Assembly: GCA_029531795.1 (NCBI GenBank)
Contig: JAPEIS010000011.1
Location: 1,426,001 to 1,490,000, forward strand
Reading direction: 5' to 3'
Origin: Sclerotinia nivalis
Lineage: Eukaryota > Ascomycota > Leotiomycetes > Helotiales > Sclerotiniaceae
Length of the DNA stretch: 64,000 bases
Under the pieces are notes generated by a model. The model ran no database searches. It was not told the origin of the DNA and saw only the letters and a program-made list of their open reading frames with translations. Positions 52,098-61,760 of this stretch are shown piece after piece (within the stretch, counting starts at the first letter, position 1; each line of letters starts with the position of its first letter). Made by a program: the position numbers and the translations under genes.

Positions 52098-54038
52098 ATG
52101 TCACAATCGCCACGAACAGCCGCGATAACCTCGAATCAATCGCGATTATACAGTGATAATGAAACACGATTCGGCGATTCCAGTGCGGCTACTTCCTCGA
52201 CTATACGACCGAGAAATAGGAGATTGATCAGTACGGAACAAGAATTGGTCAGTACTTCAAGCAGGAGAAGTAGTCCCGGTGGAAGTACTAGAGGGGTAAG
52301 CCCAATTCCTTCAAGACATCCTTCGAGGAGGGTTGGCGACAATGACACTCAATCTGCGGAGAGTGCTTTAGGGGGGTCTGCGGTAGGGAGAGGAGACCAG
52401 AAAATCGGACCGGAAAATGCTGGAGCATGGGGTAGTGGGTGGTCGAATTCTTGGAGTACATTACAAGGGCTTGCGAGTTCGGTGCTTGGGGATCTAGGAG
52501 ATCTAGTCACAGATGAAGGCGAAGGCAGTTCGCAAAGGACAGCAAGTTTAGATAGGCCTAAAGCGAGGAGGAAAGGTAGCTCTGCAAAGAAGTTGTTTGA
52601 GTTACCTCATGGTGCATGGGGACCTGCGGAACAAAAAAAGAGGAATGAGGCTGTTATTGGTGCGGGGAGTCAATCGGAAAGAGATGCAGCTTTACGAACA
52701 CAAAAAATGACGAGAGTTCTCGAAGATCACTCGGATTTAAATGGCTCGATTGATATAAATGGGAATTACAAAAGGAGAACGTCTATGGACGACAGTACGA
52801 GTAGAACACCAGACGATGAGGGTGATGCACTGGTCTTTATACACCATGTGCAGAAGGATGATACACTGGCGGGGGTGATACTACGATATAATTGTCAGCC
52901 TATGGTGTTTAGAAAGGCCAATAGATTCTGGCCAAATGACTCCATACAAACTCGACAAGTGGTTGTACTACCAGTAGACGCTTGTGCAATTAAAGGACGC
53001 CCTTGTGATCCATCTCAAGATTTGAGTCAAGGGATCGATTTACTCGCTCCAACACCGAGTTTGGAAGATGCACCGGAAGTATGGCCACCGAGATCGGAGA
53101 CGTCAATAGAGCGGCCGGAAGAAAAACCATGGGAGCATGTACGATGGGTTCGTTTTGATTCTTCTCCAAATTCTAAACCAGTCGAAATTGCACGCATGCC
53201 GAGGAGGACCCTTGGTTACTTTCCACCTCGACGAAGAAAGAGTCAAAATACAAATTCTATCACATCTACCCCTCGTGGATCCTCTGATCTTCCACGTACG
53301 TCTCAAACGATATCAGGGTCTTCGGGCGAACCAGTTAGCAGTCCTGCAAGCACAAATTCTCGAAGGACAAGTAATTTAGGACCTCGACCGTCTCAACCAA
53401 CAAGCGGAAGCTATTTCCCTCCAATTGGTTCGGCTAATCGTCGTCACCGCGAAAGTGTAAGTGAAGCTGCTGATCGACTAGGATGGCTTCGAGGACCCGG
53501 CGGCGTAGGAACATTAGGAAAGAGTGTCACAACTCCAGGACCTGGACAAGATCCTCTAAATACATGGGCGAGGAAACATATGCCCGGAATAACAATCGAT
53601 TCTTTACCTTCATCTTCAATTCTAGATTCCGAAACAGTCCCTTTTGGATTTAAAGACGAACTTGCAAGTATTGCCGAAGATTCATACAGTCCTGCGAGAA
53701 GCGGATCGGTCACACCTAGTAATTTTGGGGGCTCTGGAATTGGGTTGGAAAATGCAGCAGCAGCTATTGAAGGTTGGGTTAGACGATTAGCTGTCAAAGC
53801 GCCGGGGACACCGTTAAATGGTGGTGGACCATCGACAGATGGATCGGGGGATCTTATTGAATTATTGGATGGGACTGGGAGTGATGACGGAAGGGGATTT
53901 GAACTTTCTCCTAGTAGATTGAGGAATACTTCACTAAGTAGAACCGGAACTGGAAGCTCAGGAAGAGAAGATTTGGAGGGGGCGCTAAGAGGGAGAGGAA
54001 GCGGGGTAGGAGGCGTTAAGAATGGAAAGAAGGATTGA
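52098..54038 (+). CDS. Intracellular LysM-domain protein
   Basis: A single-exon gene of 646 residues starting MSQSPRTAAITSNQ. No signal peptide is present, unlike secreted LysM effectors. One LysM-like domain lies at about 245-300: IHHVQKDDTLAGVILRYNC, then FRKANRFWPNDSIQTRQ and VVVLPVDAC, matching the usual order of V..GDTL..I...Y, I.....L....I..GQ.L.IP. The rest is low-complexity Ser/Gly/Arg sequence, probably disordered, with LFELPHGAWGPAEQKKRNEA before the domain and GWVRRLAVKAPGTPL near the end. The family is widespread in ascomycetes and related to cytosolic LysM proteins; its role is not known. The frame is also open to a non-ATG codon at 52074, but the first ATG is 52098. Confidence 0.85.
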   Translation: MSQSPRTAAITSNQSRLYSDNETRFGDSSAATSSTIRPRNRRLISTEQELVSTSSRRSSPGGSTRGVSPIPSRHPSRRVGDNDTQSAESALGGSAVGRGDQKIGPENAGAWGSGWSNSWSTLQGLASSVLGDLGDLVTDEGEGSSQRTASLDRPKARRKGSSAKKLFELPHGAWGPAEQKKRNEAVIGAGSQSERDAALRTQKMTRVLEDHSDLNGSIDINGNYKRRTSMDDSTSRTPDDEGDALVFIHHVQKDDTLAGVILRYNCQPMVFRKANRFWPNDSIQTRQVVVLPVDACAIKGRPCDPSQDLSQGIDLLAPTPSLEDAPEVWPPRSETSIERPEEKPWEHVRWVRFDSSPNSKPVEIARMPRRTLGYFPPRRRKSQNTNSITSTPRGSSDLPRTSQTISGSSGEPVSSPASTNSRRTSNLGPRPSQPTSGSYFPPIGSANRRHRESVSEAADRLGWLRGPGGVGTLGKSVTTPGPGQDPLNTWARKHMPGITIDSLPSSSILDSETVPFGFKDELASIAEDSYSPARSGSVTPSNFGGSGIGLENAAAAIEGWVRRLAVKAPGTPLNGGGPSTDGSGDLIELLDGTGSDDGRGFELSPSRLRNTSLSRTGTGSSGREDLEGALRGRGSGVGGVKNGKKD

Positions 54039-56876
54039 TTTGAATCGTTCGTTGAATTGAAATGAATTGTTGAATTGTGTGTTTTTTTTGGGGGGGGGGG
54101 GGGGGCAGGCAGGCATTGTCAGTAGCGAATCGTGAACAAGTTATGCATGAATAACAAACACTATAGAGAAGTTAGGCGCATTAGGAATTGGTGTTTCTTT
54201 TTCTTTTTTATCTTCGGGTTAAATGTTGGCTTTTTTGGGGGGCTTTTTTTTGTACGTCTAGGTTTTAAGTATAGGAAGGAGAATTGGTGAATAGAACGAA
54301 AAGAACTTTGCTTGTTTGCTTGTAGTATTCATAGTATTTGTACTATTTAGAATACCTATCTATTTTCCTATCATATATCAATCTCTCTTCAAAGAAATTG
54401 CAATCCTGAACCTTTTAAATTTTCATTTTGGAGTGCGAGTGTTTGTTTATCGATCTGTCTGTGGCCATTGTAATCTGCTGTTTCCTTGCGTTGTGAACCT
54501 TGATGAGCATGTACTCTATGCTGGGGAGAATCTATAGACTCACTTCCACTTTCATTCCCAAGTGACCTGCTCAGGCGTAGAGTGGAGTCTTGCCCCTTTC
54601 CAGAGATCTTTCCTGATAGCCCCGCATCAGTGATATTGATGTATATTCACAGGCCATAGCATAAATAGAATGTAGTGACTTTCATCTTGAGACTGTGTAA
54701 ATAGCCGTTGAGTATCAAAGTATATCCCACCCGCAACTAATCTCCCTGCCTGTTCTCTCCGACACAATACACAAAACCACAATGTGTTAGCCCCCCCCCC
54801 AAAAAAACTAATAAATATTCCATTACACAGCAATATCAAATTTCCTTTGCTCAAAGACATTTTAACACATTAGACATTTCATTATTTTGGCTGCACATCT
54901 GAAAGATCTAATCGGTTCTGATACATCTAATAACTGATAGGAAAAGCTTTATTAATCGGAAAGATCTCATCAGCTCTTGTGGAGATTCAGTAGTTGGTGA
55001 TAGGAAATACATTATTAATCGTCTAATGTACGGTGACTTCAAACTTTAGATTATAACATATTAGACATTTCTTCATTTTGGTTGCACATCGGAAAGATCT
55101 AATCGGTTCTAATAAGTGGTTTACTTGCTAATAGGGAGGTTATAATCCTACATATGGACAATAATGTACGGCTATTATTCTTACATCGGTAGAGTTAGGT
55201 TGAGAGTAAATTAGTTTTGTAGATATACAACCAAACAGGCGAAATCGCTTAGAAGATTGTCATATGAAGTCTAGGGAAGGAAGATTGGATAGATGGATGA
55301 TAGATGAATAGAGGGGCTATTGAGTAGGTATCTTTAAATGAACTTGATATTCAAATCCACTCCACTTAATTCTGTCTATCTACACAGCAAAATAAAACCT
55401 AAAGCAAACAGGATGAATTTCATAACTCGTAACTGCTCCCTATTCAATGACAACAAATACCCGCTAAGATGTTTAGCTTCCAAATACATATTAATCAGAA
55501 AAACAGCTTTGAAATCGATGCTTTTATAAAATGCTGCCAGCTTCTTTCTTCATCTAAACTTCAACTTCCTATGAGGAAAGTTCTGTTTGTGGTAATATAA
55601 CGAATAAGCAGTGCGATAAAACTGCTTCTTTAAGTAGATTGCCGAATCAAAGGATAGGAAAGAAAAGGAAAGGAAAAACTTATAATTAAATGGAAGTTGA
55701 GTACTTACTCTCTACCCTCCTTTTCCATAATCGAAGTATACAACTCCTTCCTCGCTTCACCTCGCTTCCTCTTTTACTTTTCTTTTTCATCCCATATATA
55801 GCCATCAAGAAGCTCAAGTGCCATGATTTGGGCATAATTGGTCATGAAAAGAAGTATATACTGCTCTACTCTCTCTGTTCGTGGAGAAAAGTATATCGTT
55901 GGCAATGTCTGTATCTGCAAATATTTCTCGCTACCCCTTCCCTTCCCTTCCCTTTGCGTGCTCATTGCATACAAGATTATCGTAATTATAACTTCCCATT
56001 ATTAATTATGAAATCTCAAATCTAAAATCTATAATCCACATTCTACTTCCCAACATATGATTCTTCTGCTACTTTGCTATGGAAATGGTATTTATGGATA
56101 GAGTAGATATTATTGTAATTGATGCATTGATTTGATACTATAAGTTAGTATATGAGCTCAGCAGCTTGGCTTATAGGGCTTGAATTGGAGAATCTTCTGC
56201 TTTTGTTCCCCGATCAGCTGATCTGATCTGATGGTAGATGGTAGATGGTGATGCCTGGATGCTAATCGGGGTTTCCTGTGGTCTTTAGTCGAATAATATC
56301 TTATGGATTCTGGGGTCTATTCTTTTTTGGAGTTTTTTTGTGGAATTGGTTCGAACTACAAAAATAACTTGATAATTATACTATGTTTAGAGAAATATTT
56401 GAACTCTTCTCAAAGATCCACAGACTTTCCACTGCCAGTATTGAAAAACTTCATATCTGGACTGCAATCCGAAGTATTTGATGCCATAGTTCCAAGGGCC
56501 GATAGGTATCAATTGCCTTCTTTTTCCCGATTCGGATCCCAACTTCATTATCTTTTATATCTTACTGTTGGACCTCGTCGGAATATTGGATTTGCATAAA
56601 AACTCAAACCAGCAAATCTACGAATCGGGTCTTTTAGAGAGCTATCTCGGAGCATAGTATCCAATTATTCACGAGGTGTATATTGGAATATGAAGTTCAT
56701 ATCATTATTGGCCTACTGCACTTTCACATCAATCTCGAAATCCATAACGAATACATTTTAGTTAAACAGGAATAATCTGAAAATACGAAGAACTTTCTGC
56801 CAGACTACCTCCCGAATACAACAAAATTCCCAGTCCACCAAAACCTCCACCAAATAGCCTTAACCACAATCTTCCG
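54039..56876. other. Gene-free convergent interval with homopolymers and a direct repeat
   Basis: 2.8 kb between the convergent LysM (+) and monooxygenase (-) genes. It contains a T8 run followed by about sixteen G (54082-54105), a C/A homopolymer pair near 54791-54807, the direct repeat described separately, and only short frames. No gene was recognised. Confidence 0.65.
54863..55113. repeat. Pair of ~60 bp direct repeats about 190 bp apart
   Basis: AACACATTAGACATTTC...GGTTCTGATA at 54863-54923 recurs as AACATATTAGACATTTC...GGTTCTAATA at 55054-55113, including the shared block GAAAGATCTAATCGGTTCT. Between them a shorter motif, GATAGGAAA...TTATTAATCG, also occurs twice (about 54937 and 54998). 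Differences include C/T changes. The structure suggests a small duplicated element, not a gene. Confidence 0.7.
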
Positions 56877-58502
56877 TCAAAGTAATGCAGAGATATATTC
56901 CAAAGCCTTATACGCATCATAACCAAAAAGTTCATCCAAGAACTCCTTCCGAGACCGAATATTAATATGTCCCTTCCAAATACCAGGATGCGCCAACAGA
57001 TACTCATCTCGGCGTTTCTGCATATCTCCATCGGGCATCTGCGTAAAATATCTTGATTCAATTGAAGCTTTAGCAATCTTTGCAGTTCGCTTCCGTCGAA
57101 GATTGAAATACATTGATAACGCTTCTGGAAGAGTGTCCTTGTTAGGAAATTTCTCCAGAAGCGCACCGAGTATGGCTGCGTCTTCGATGCTCATGGCTGC
57201 TCCTTGAGCGAGATAAGGTGTCATGGCATGCGCTGCGTCGCCAATTAGACAGAGTTTTCCTGATTCATGAACCCAATTGTCTAGTTCTTCATGGGTATAT
57301 AGCTTTTCAGACGTATGTATTGGCAAGTTTACTTGAGGGAAGGAAAATAATCTTACCTTCCATTCTAATACCGTATCCACATGATCAAGGATCATACCAA
57401 TCCTAGATTAACGCATCAGCCGCTGTTGTATTACCTCAACTTTCCAATTACCTTGAATCCCAATGTTTGAATCTATCTCGAAGTTCTGTACTGTCTTGAA
57501 TCCTTTGGTTCGTTCCACCGGGCATATTTGTATCACACCTGGTCATGTCATCATTATTGCCAAGGGGAACATTAACACAAGAGAAACTAACGTGAAAACA
57601 AGATTCAACAATTTTTCCTCCTTTCCGTCCAATAAGTATGACAAGATGGTTGCATTGGGACCAAGCCAATGATTATTTCGAGTAATGGAGATGATTTCCT
57701 CAAATTCAGGGATACCTTCAAGTCTTTTGACCGGGAGTACTACTCGATATGCCATCTGTCCTGTTGGGATGGGCGCACCAGCTCTACCTAGGATGAGTTC
57801 GCGCGCCATTGAATGTAGACCTACAATTTCGGTGTCAACTTCGATAAACACTGGCAAGTTCACTTTTGGACTACTCACCATCCGATGCGACAATCAAGTC
57901 TGCGGAATAAGTTTTCCCATCTTGTGTAGCGAGCGTAGGCACAGAAGGGTCAATACTGACCACACGGCTGTTCAATCGAACCTTACAACCATGGTCCATT
58001 GCAGCATTCAGTAGTCCACGATGAAGATCAGCGCGATGAACATGCCTATCTCTTCTTAGTCCAATTGTACGACCATGAGACAATGACTAACCAATAAGGA
58101 GACATATAATCATTTTCCGCAGGTTCTTTCAACGGACACTCGATGAGAATCCGACCATCTTTCCAGCGCATCATTCTTAAATCCACAGGATTGGTACAAT
58201 ATTTTTCAATGTATGGATCGATCCCCAACCGTCTAAGAACCTTGGACGAGTTTGGTGTGACCTGAATACCTGTAGATTGTGAATAAATGGCCCACTGTGT
58301 GCTGAATTGCAACAGATTCTTCATTTACCAGCTCCAATGTATGAGATATGTGCAGAGCTCTCTAATATTTCCACTGTATGACCGCCTTTCGCAAGCGCAA
58401 TCGATGTGGTGAGACCAGCAAGGCCGCAACCAATGATCAAGATGTGCTATATTTCTGTTAGAGATGCCGACAAATCAGACGATGTGGAAGACCAAATACC
58501 AT
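56877..58502 (-). CDS. FAD-dependent monooxygenase (salicylate-hydroxylase-like)
   Basis: Flavoprotein aromatic hydroxylase-type enzyme; the exact substrate is not readable. Eight exons: 58502-58500, 58446-58329, 58269-58092, 58045-57879, 57820-57592, 57538-57452, 57402-57357, 57302-56877, giving 417 residues, normal for the family. Seen: Rossmann motif HILIIGCGLAGLTTSIALAK at the very N-terminus, IGAGIQVTPNSSKVLRRLGI, the Asp-Gly motif DLIVASDG, and the FAD-ribityl motif CLIGDAAHAMTPYLAQGAA. The start codon alone forms the first exon; this is inferred because the Rossmann strand begins right after the intron and the only in-frame upstream ATG is there. The last intron (57303-57356) is 54 nt and in frame, so its retention would add 18 residues. 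No partner gene lies next to it. The class is firm. Confidence 0.9.
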
Positions 58503-59248
58503 ATTGAAGGCCGATTTACTTCGTATTCAATTTTTCGGTGGCAGTGAAATCAATAGAAATGATGATGGTGACTCCTTCCTTCTACTTCTCCATCTGAACA
58601 TAAATGGAGGTTACATGTTGTTCGTGAGATGGTCTAAACGGATCGATCCTTCCGCACCTCTCAATAGGAGGTAAATTTTTCGTAACCGAAACTGCCAGGC
58701 TGTGTGACTAGTCCTACTATTTACGCACGATGACTATGGGTACATAATACATTGTTGCATGGTTGGTATAAGTGAGGAAGTACCTATCAATCAAGCCTTG
58801 CTGAATGTGGTGTGATGTAACCCGAGGCTGAAAACGCCGAACCAATTGACAATCGACGAAAGTATAAAAAATTTAACAATGGCGAATATACCATGATACA
58901 AAGGAGATCGATAGATTGAAAAGCATAGAAGACACAAATTGAGATGGTGTCTAAAACTTTTGCTAATGTGGTACTGTCCATCTCTCGAAATGTTGGCTTT
59001 TCATGCAAAGTACTCGAGCAATACCACCAATCTTTAACGATCCAATTCCCTTTTACTAGTTCCCAAATGCTTGAAGTATAGCCGCCCACCAGCATGAGAA
59101 ATGCTTAACCATCCAGGTTTCTGATAAGCCTTTTATCAGAAGCCGTGTAATGAGTCTAAAATCGACTCGGCCTATTTACAGCACACATAACAAAATACAG
59201 CTTCCCGTTTAATCGTGTCGCCATCATATCAAGGTCTTGGCAAAACGC
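58503..59248. other. Intergenic: monooxygenase promoter and TAM41 3' region
   Basis: About 750 bp. A leftward 102-codon frame at 58787-59095 (MLVGGYTSSIWELVKG...) has no recognisable features and is probably chance. Nothing else was recognised. Confidence 0.6.
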
Positions 59249-60885
59249 TCAATCTTGTTTCTTTTTCTTTGCCTCCTCCTCGGCTTTCCTTTTTCCTTCT
59301 GAATGCTTTGCCATTTTTTCACTCATGTACCGCCAAGTTCGACTTAATCCAGCCGTGAAAGGTCCTTTCAAACTCTGACTCGTACTAGGCCATCCGATCG
59401 TTTTCTTAATCACAGTCCTTACTTCAGATCTTAAATCTTCTGGAGGCTCTCGGGCAATCCTTCTTTCGAATCCACCTCCTTCTCTCCTATTAATCCTAGT
59501 CCCATCTTCATCACACGAGGCTTCCATCATTTGATCGAATTCCAGTCGGGGTATTTGATATTTCTTCTGATATTGGAAATAGAGCTTCGACCGAAACGCT
59601 TTTGGCAGTCGTCTCACCATATTACCTCTTCGAATCGGGTCCATGTCTTGAGTCAATCGTATATTTGTTGATGGATCGGATGCCCATTCTGGATCGGAGC
59701 ACTTAGAATCGTTGAAGTTGACATTAGGAAGAGTATCAATAAGGGGCGCATAGAGACGGCGAAAGTGAGGGAGATTATTCCCAACGATATTAGCTACTTT
59801 TGAAGGGTCCTCTGTTGGTAAAACCATTCTTGGATCACCTAGGTAACTAATGTTCGCAATGGTGCCATATAATTCTTGTTCAGTAAACTCAGGGGGTAGA
59901 AGTAGAAGTGCAGTACGTAAAGCAGAGATTAAATTGACCTGGTTTGCTAGACGAACTCTTGCGTCGTCCCGGAGAATTTTCACAGGCTTTTGTAATCGTC
60001 CCGCAAGATACAGCGTTGTCCACTCAGAAAGATCAGTGCATAATGTGTCCAGATTAACGACTCCATATTTGATGAGAGTCCCGTTGACTGTGACATATGG
60101 ATTGAAATAAACACCAGCTCCCCATTTCTCTTGCACAGCCGTAACAGCCCCAGATCCAAGGGAGCCGAGTGCCGAATAATGATCTCGATGTTGATTTAAA
60201 TTGAGGGAATGCCAATGCTGGCTATATGATACACCAAATATAAAGTCAATCATCTTAGGAGTGCCTCCTTGTTGCTCAACAATTGCTGGAGGTGGTTTCG
60301 AATGAATGGATGTAATACTCGAAGGTGTCGCTTTCGTGTGTTTAGACTGCGGGAACACGCCAGATCCATACGCAAATGCGTATCTAATCGGGGCTCTAAA
60401 TTGCCATAAGATCTGCCTCAAAGCTTCTTTGAACTCATCATTGATGACCATGTGCTGGTTGACTCCGAAATTAGAATGAGGTAGTTCTGAGAACTTTTCG
60501 ATGTTGTAATTCGGGTTCTCTTCCCAATCTGCTGGAACTGGGATATCACTCGCCGAACTTGATGAGAAAAATGAAGAGGGAGGGTTGGATGGTTTAGGAG
60601 AGGATGTCGAGGAGGATTTGGCAGATGCTGAATCGGAGGAGTTCTCATTCGCAAATTCTACCTGCGACCCAGTAGTCCCTTTGGAAGCAAAGGCAGGAGT
60701 ATGCGTTATAGAGAATGTACGACGTATCGATTGATATGGCCATCTTGCATTTGTATATGAAATTGAAGATCCTACTTTGGATGAGCCGAGAGCTGCTTTC
60801 AAAGCCTGCCAAATAGCTGTTAGCTAAAGAGCATAGGAGAATCGGAAGGGGTTGGTGCCCGTACAGGGAGGTTTCGAATTGCCAT
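59249..60885 (-). CDS. TAM41: Mitochondrial CDP-diacylglycerol synthase (TAM41)
   Basis: Makes CDP-diacylglycerol from phosphatidic acid and CTP on the matrix side of the mitochondrial inner membrane, the first step to cardiolipin. Two exons: 60885-60865 (seven codons, MAIRNLP) and 60805-59249, giving 525 residues. The N-terminus is basic and Ser/Arg-rich (RWPYQSIRRTFSITHTP), a typical import presequence. The nucleotidyltransferase core shows FAYGSGVFPQ, MIDFIFGVSYSQHWHSLN, NQHRDHYS, GVYFNPYV, IKYGVVNLDTLCTDLSEW and LYLAGRLQKPVKIL, all family blocks. The tail is lysine-rich (GKRKAEEEAKKKKQD). The first-exon ATG is chosen because the long frame by itself begins without an ATG and the upstream GTACGG...GCTAACAG...CAG intron restores one. 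The gene diverges from MAD1. Confidence 0.96.
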
Positions 60886-61760
60886 TGTATCGGATAATAA
60901 TGAGATACTACCTCTATGAGGTGGTTGGTATCAAATTAATTATTATTTCTTTGAAGCAGCGAAATGCTGCGAACTTGTCACCGGCTGTATTTCGCCATAT
61001 GAATACGTTGTTGAATCTCCATGGGAAAGAATGGAGCTCTCAAGGAAACCCACCTTTTCTTTCTCGAAGATTATCTTAGTCAGCAGGAACTCGACCCGCG
61101 TGTTCTTTCTTTGGTGTTGGTGTTGCCTTTTTAAGTGACGGGAGGGGCCAGGCCGAGTAAGGTACCGAACAATGGGATCAATGTGGATAATGGGTGTCGA
61201 TTTAACTGTGCCTGAATTGATGAGTTGATTTGGGATAGATGAGCATTATGTATTTGTTTCTGAATGTGACTGACTCTTCTTACTTCTTCGTACATCTCTA
61301 AGTGGTGCAGTATCGTATCAAAATATATGGCCAACAAAGGGAACATTCGTTTCAACTCATATCTGCATGCATGTAGATACCTAGTAGCAGTAATGATAAT
61401 AAACACCTAGTTATGATAGACATCGCAAAGCTCACCTACCGATGTACGACACTGGGCAAAATGTTAAAAAGATGAAAAAGATGAAAAGGATGAAAATATG
61501 ATGATGCTATTGATGCTCCCCCTCCGGTTGTACCAGGGATCTCAAACTCTCTCTTTCCCCCTGCCCCGTACTGTGTAGACTCTTTCACCCCGCCAACGAC
61601 TTCCCCATATTTTTCTATTTTCTTTCATGCCGTACCTTGATTATGTAATGCGCATAACGGTACCACCATCCATTTTCAGCCTTGCATCACAAATTCACGT
61701 TTGCGACAATTATCAACGCGACACCACAAACAAATCCGCAAGTAGCGGTACATTATAGCA
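60886..61760. promoter_or_regulatory. Divergent promoter region of TAM41 and MAD1
   Basis: 875 bp between two divergent start codons. A leftward 91-codon frame (61131-61406) has no family features. A GATGAAAA-type repeat (GATGAAAAAGATGAAAAGGATGAAAATATGATGATG) lies at about 61472-61505. No specific promoter element is claimed. Confidence 0.6.
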
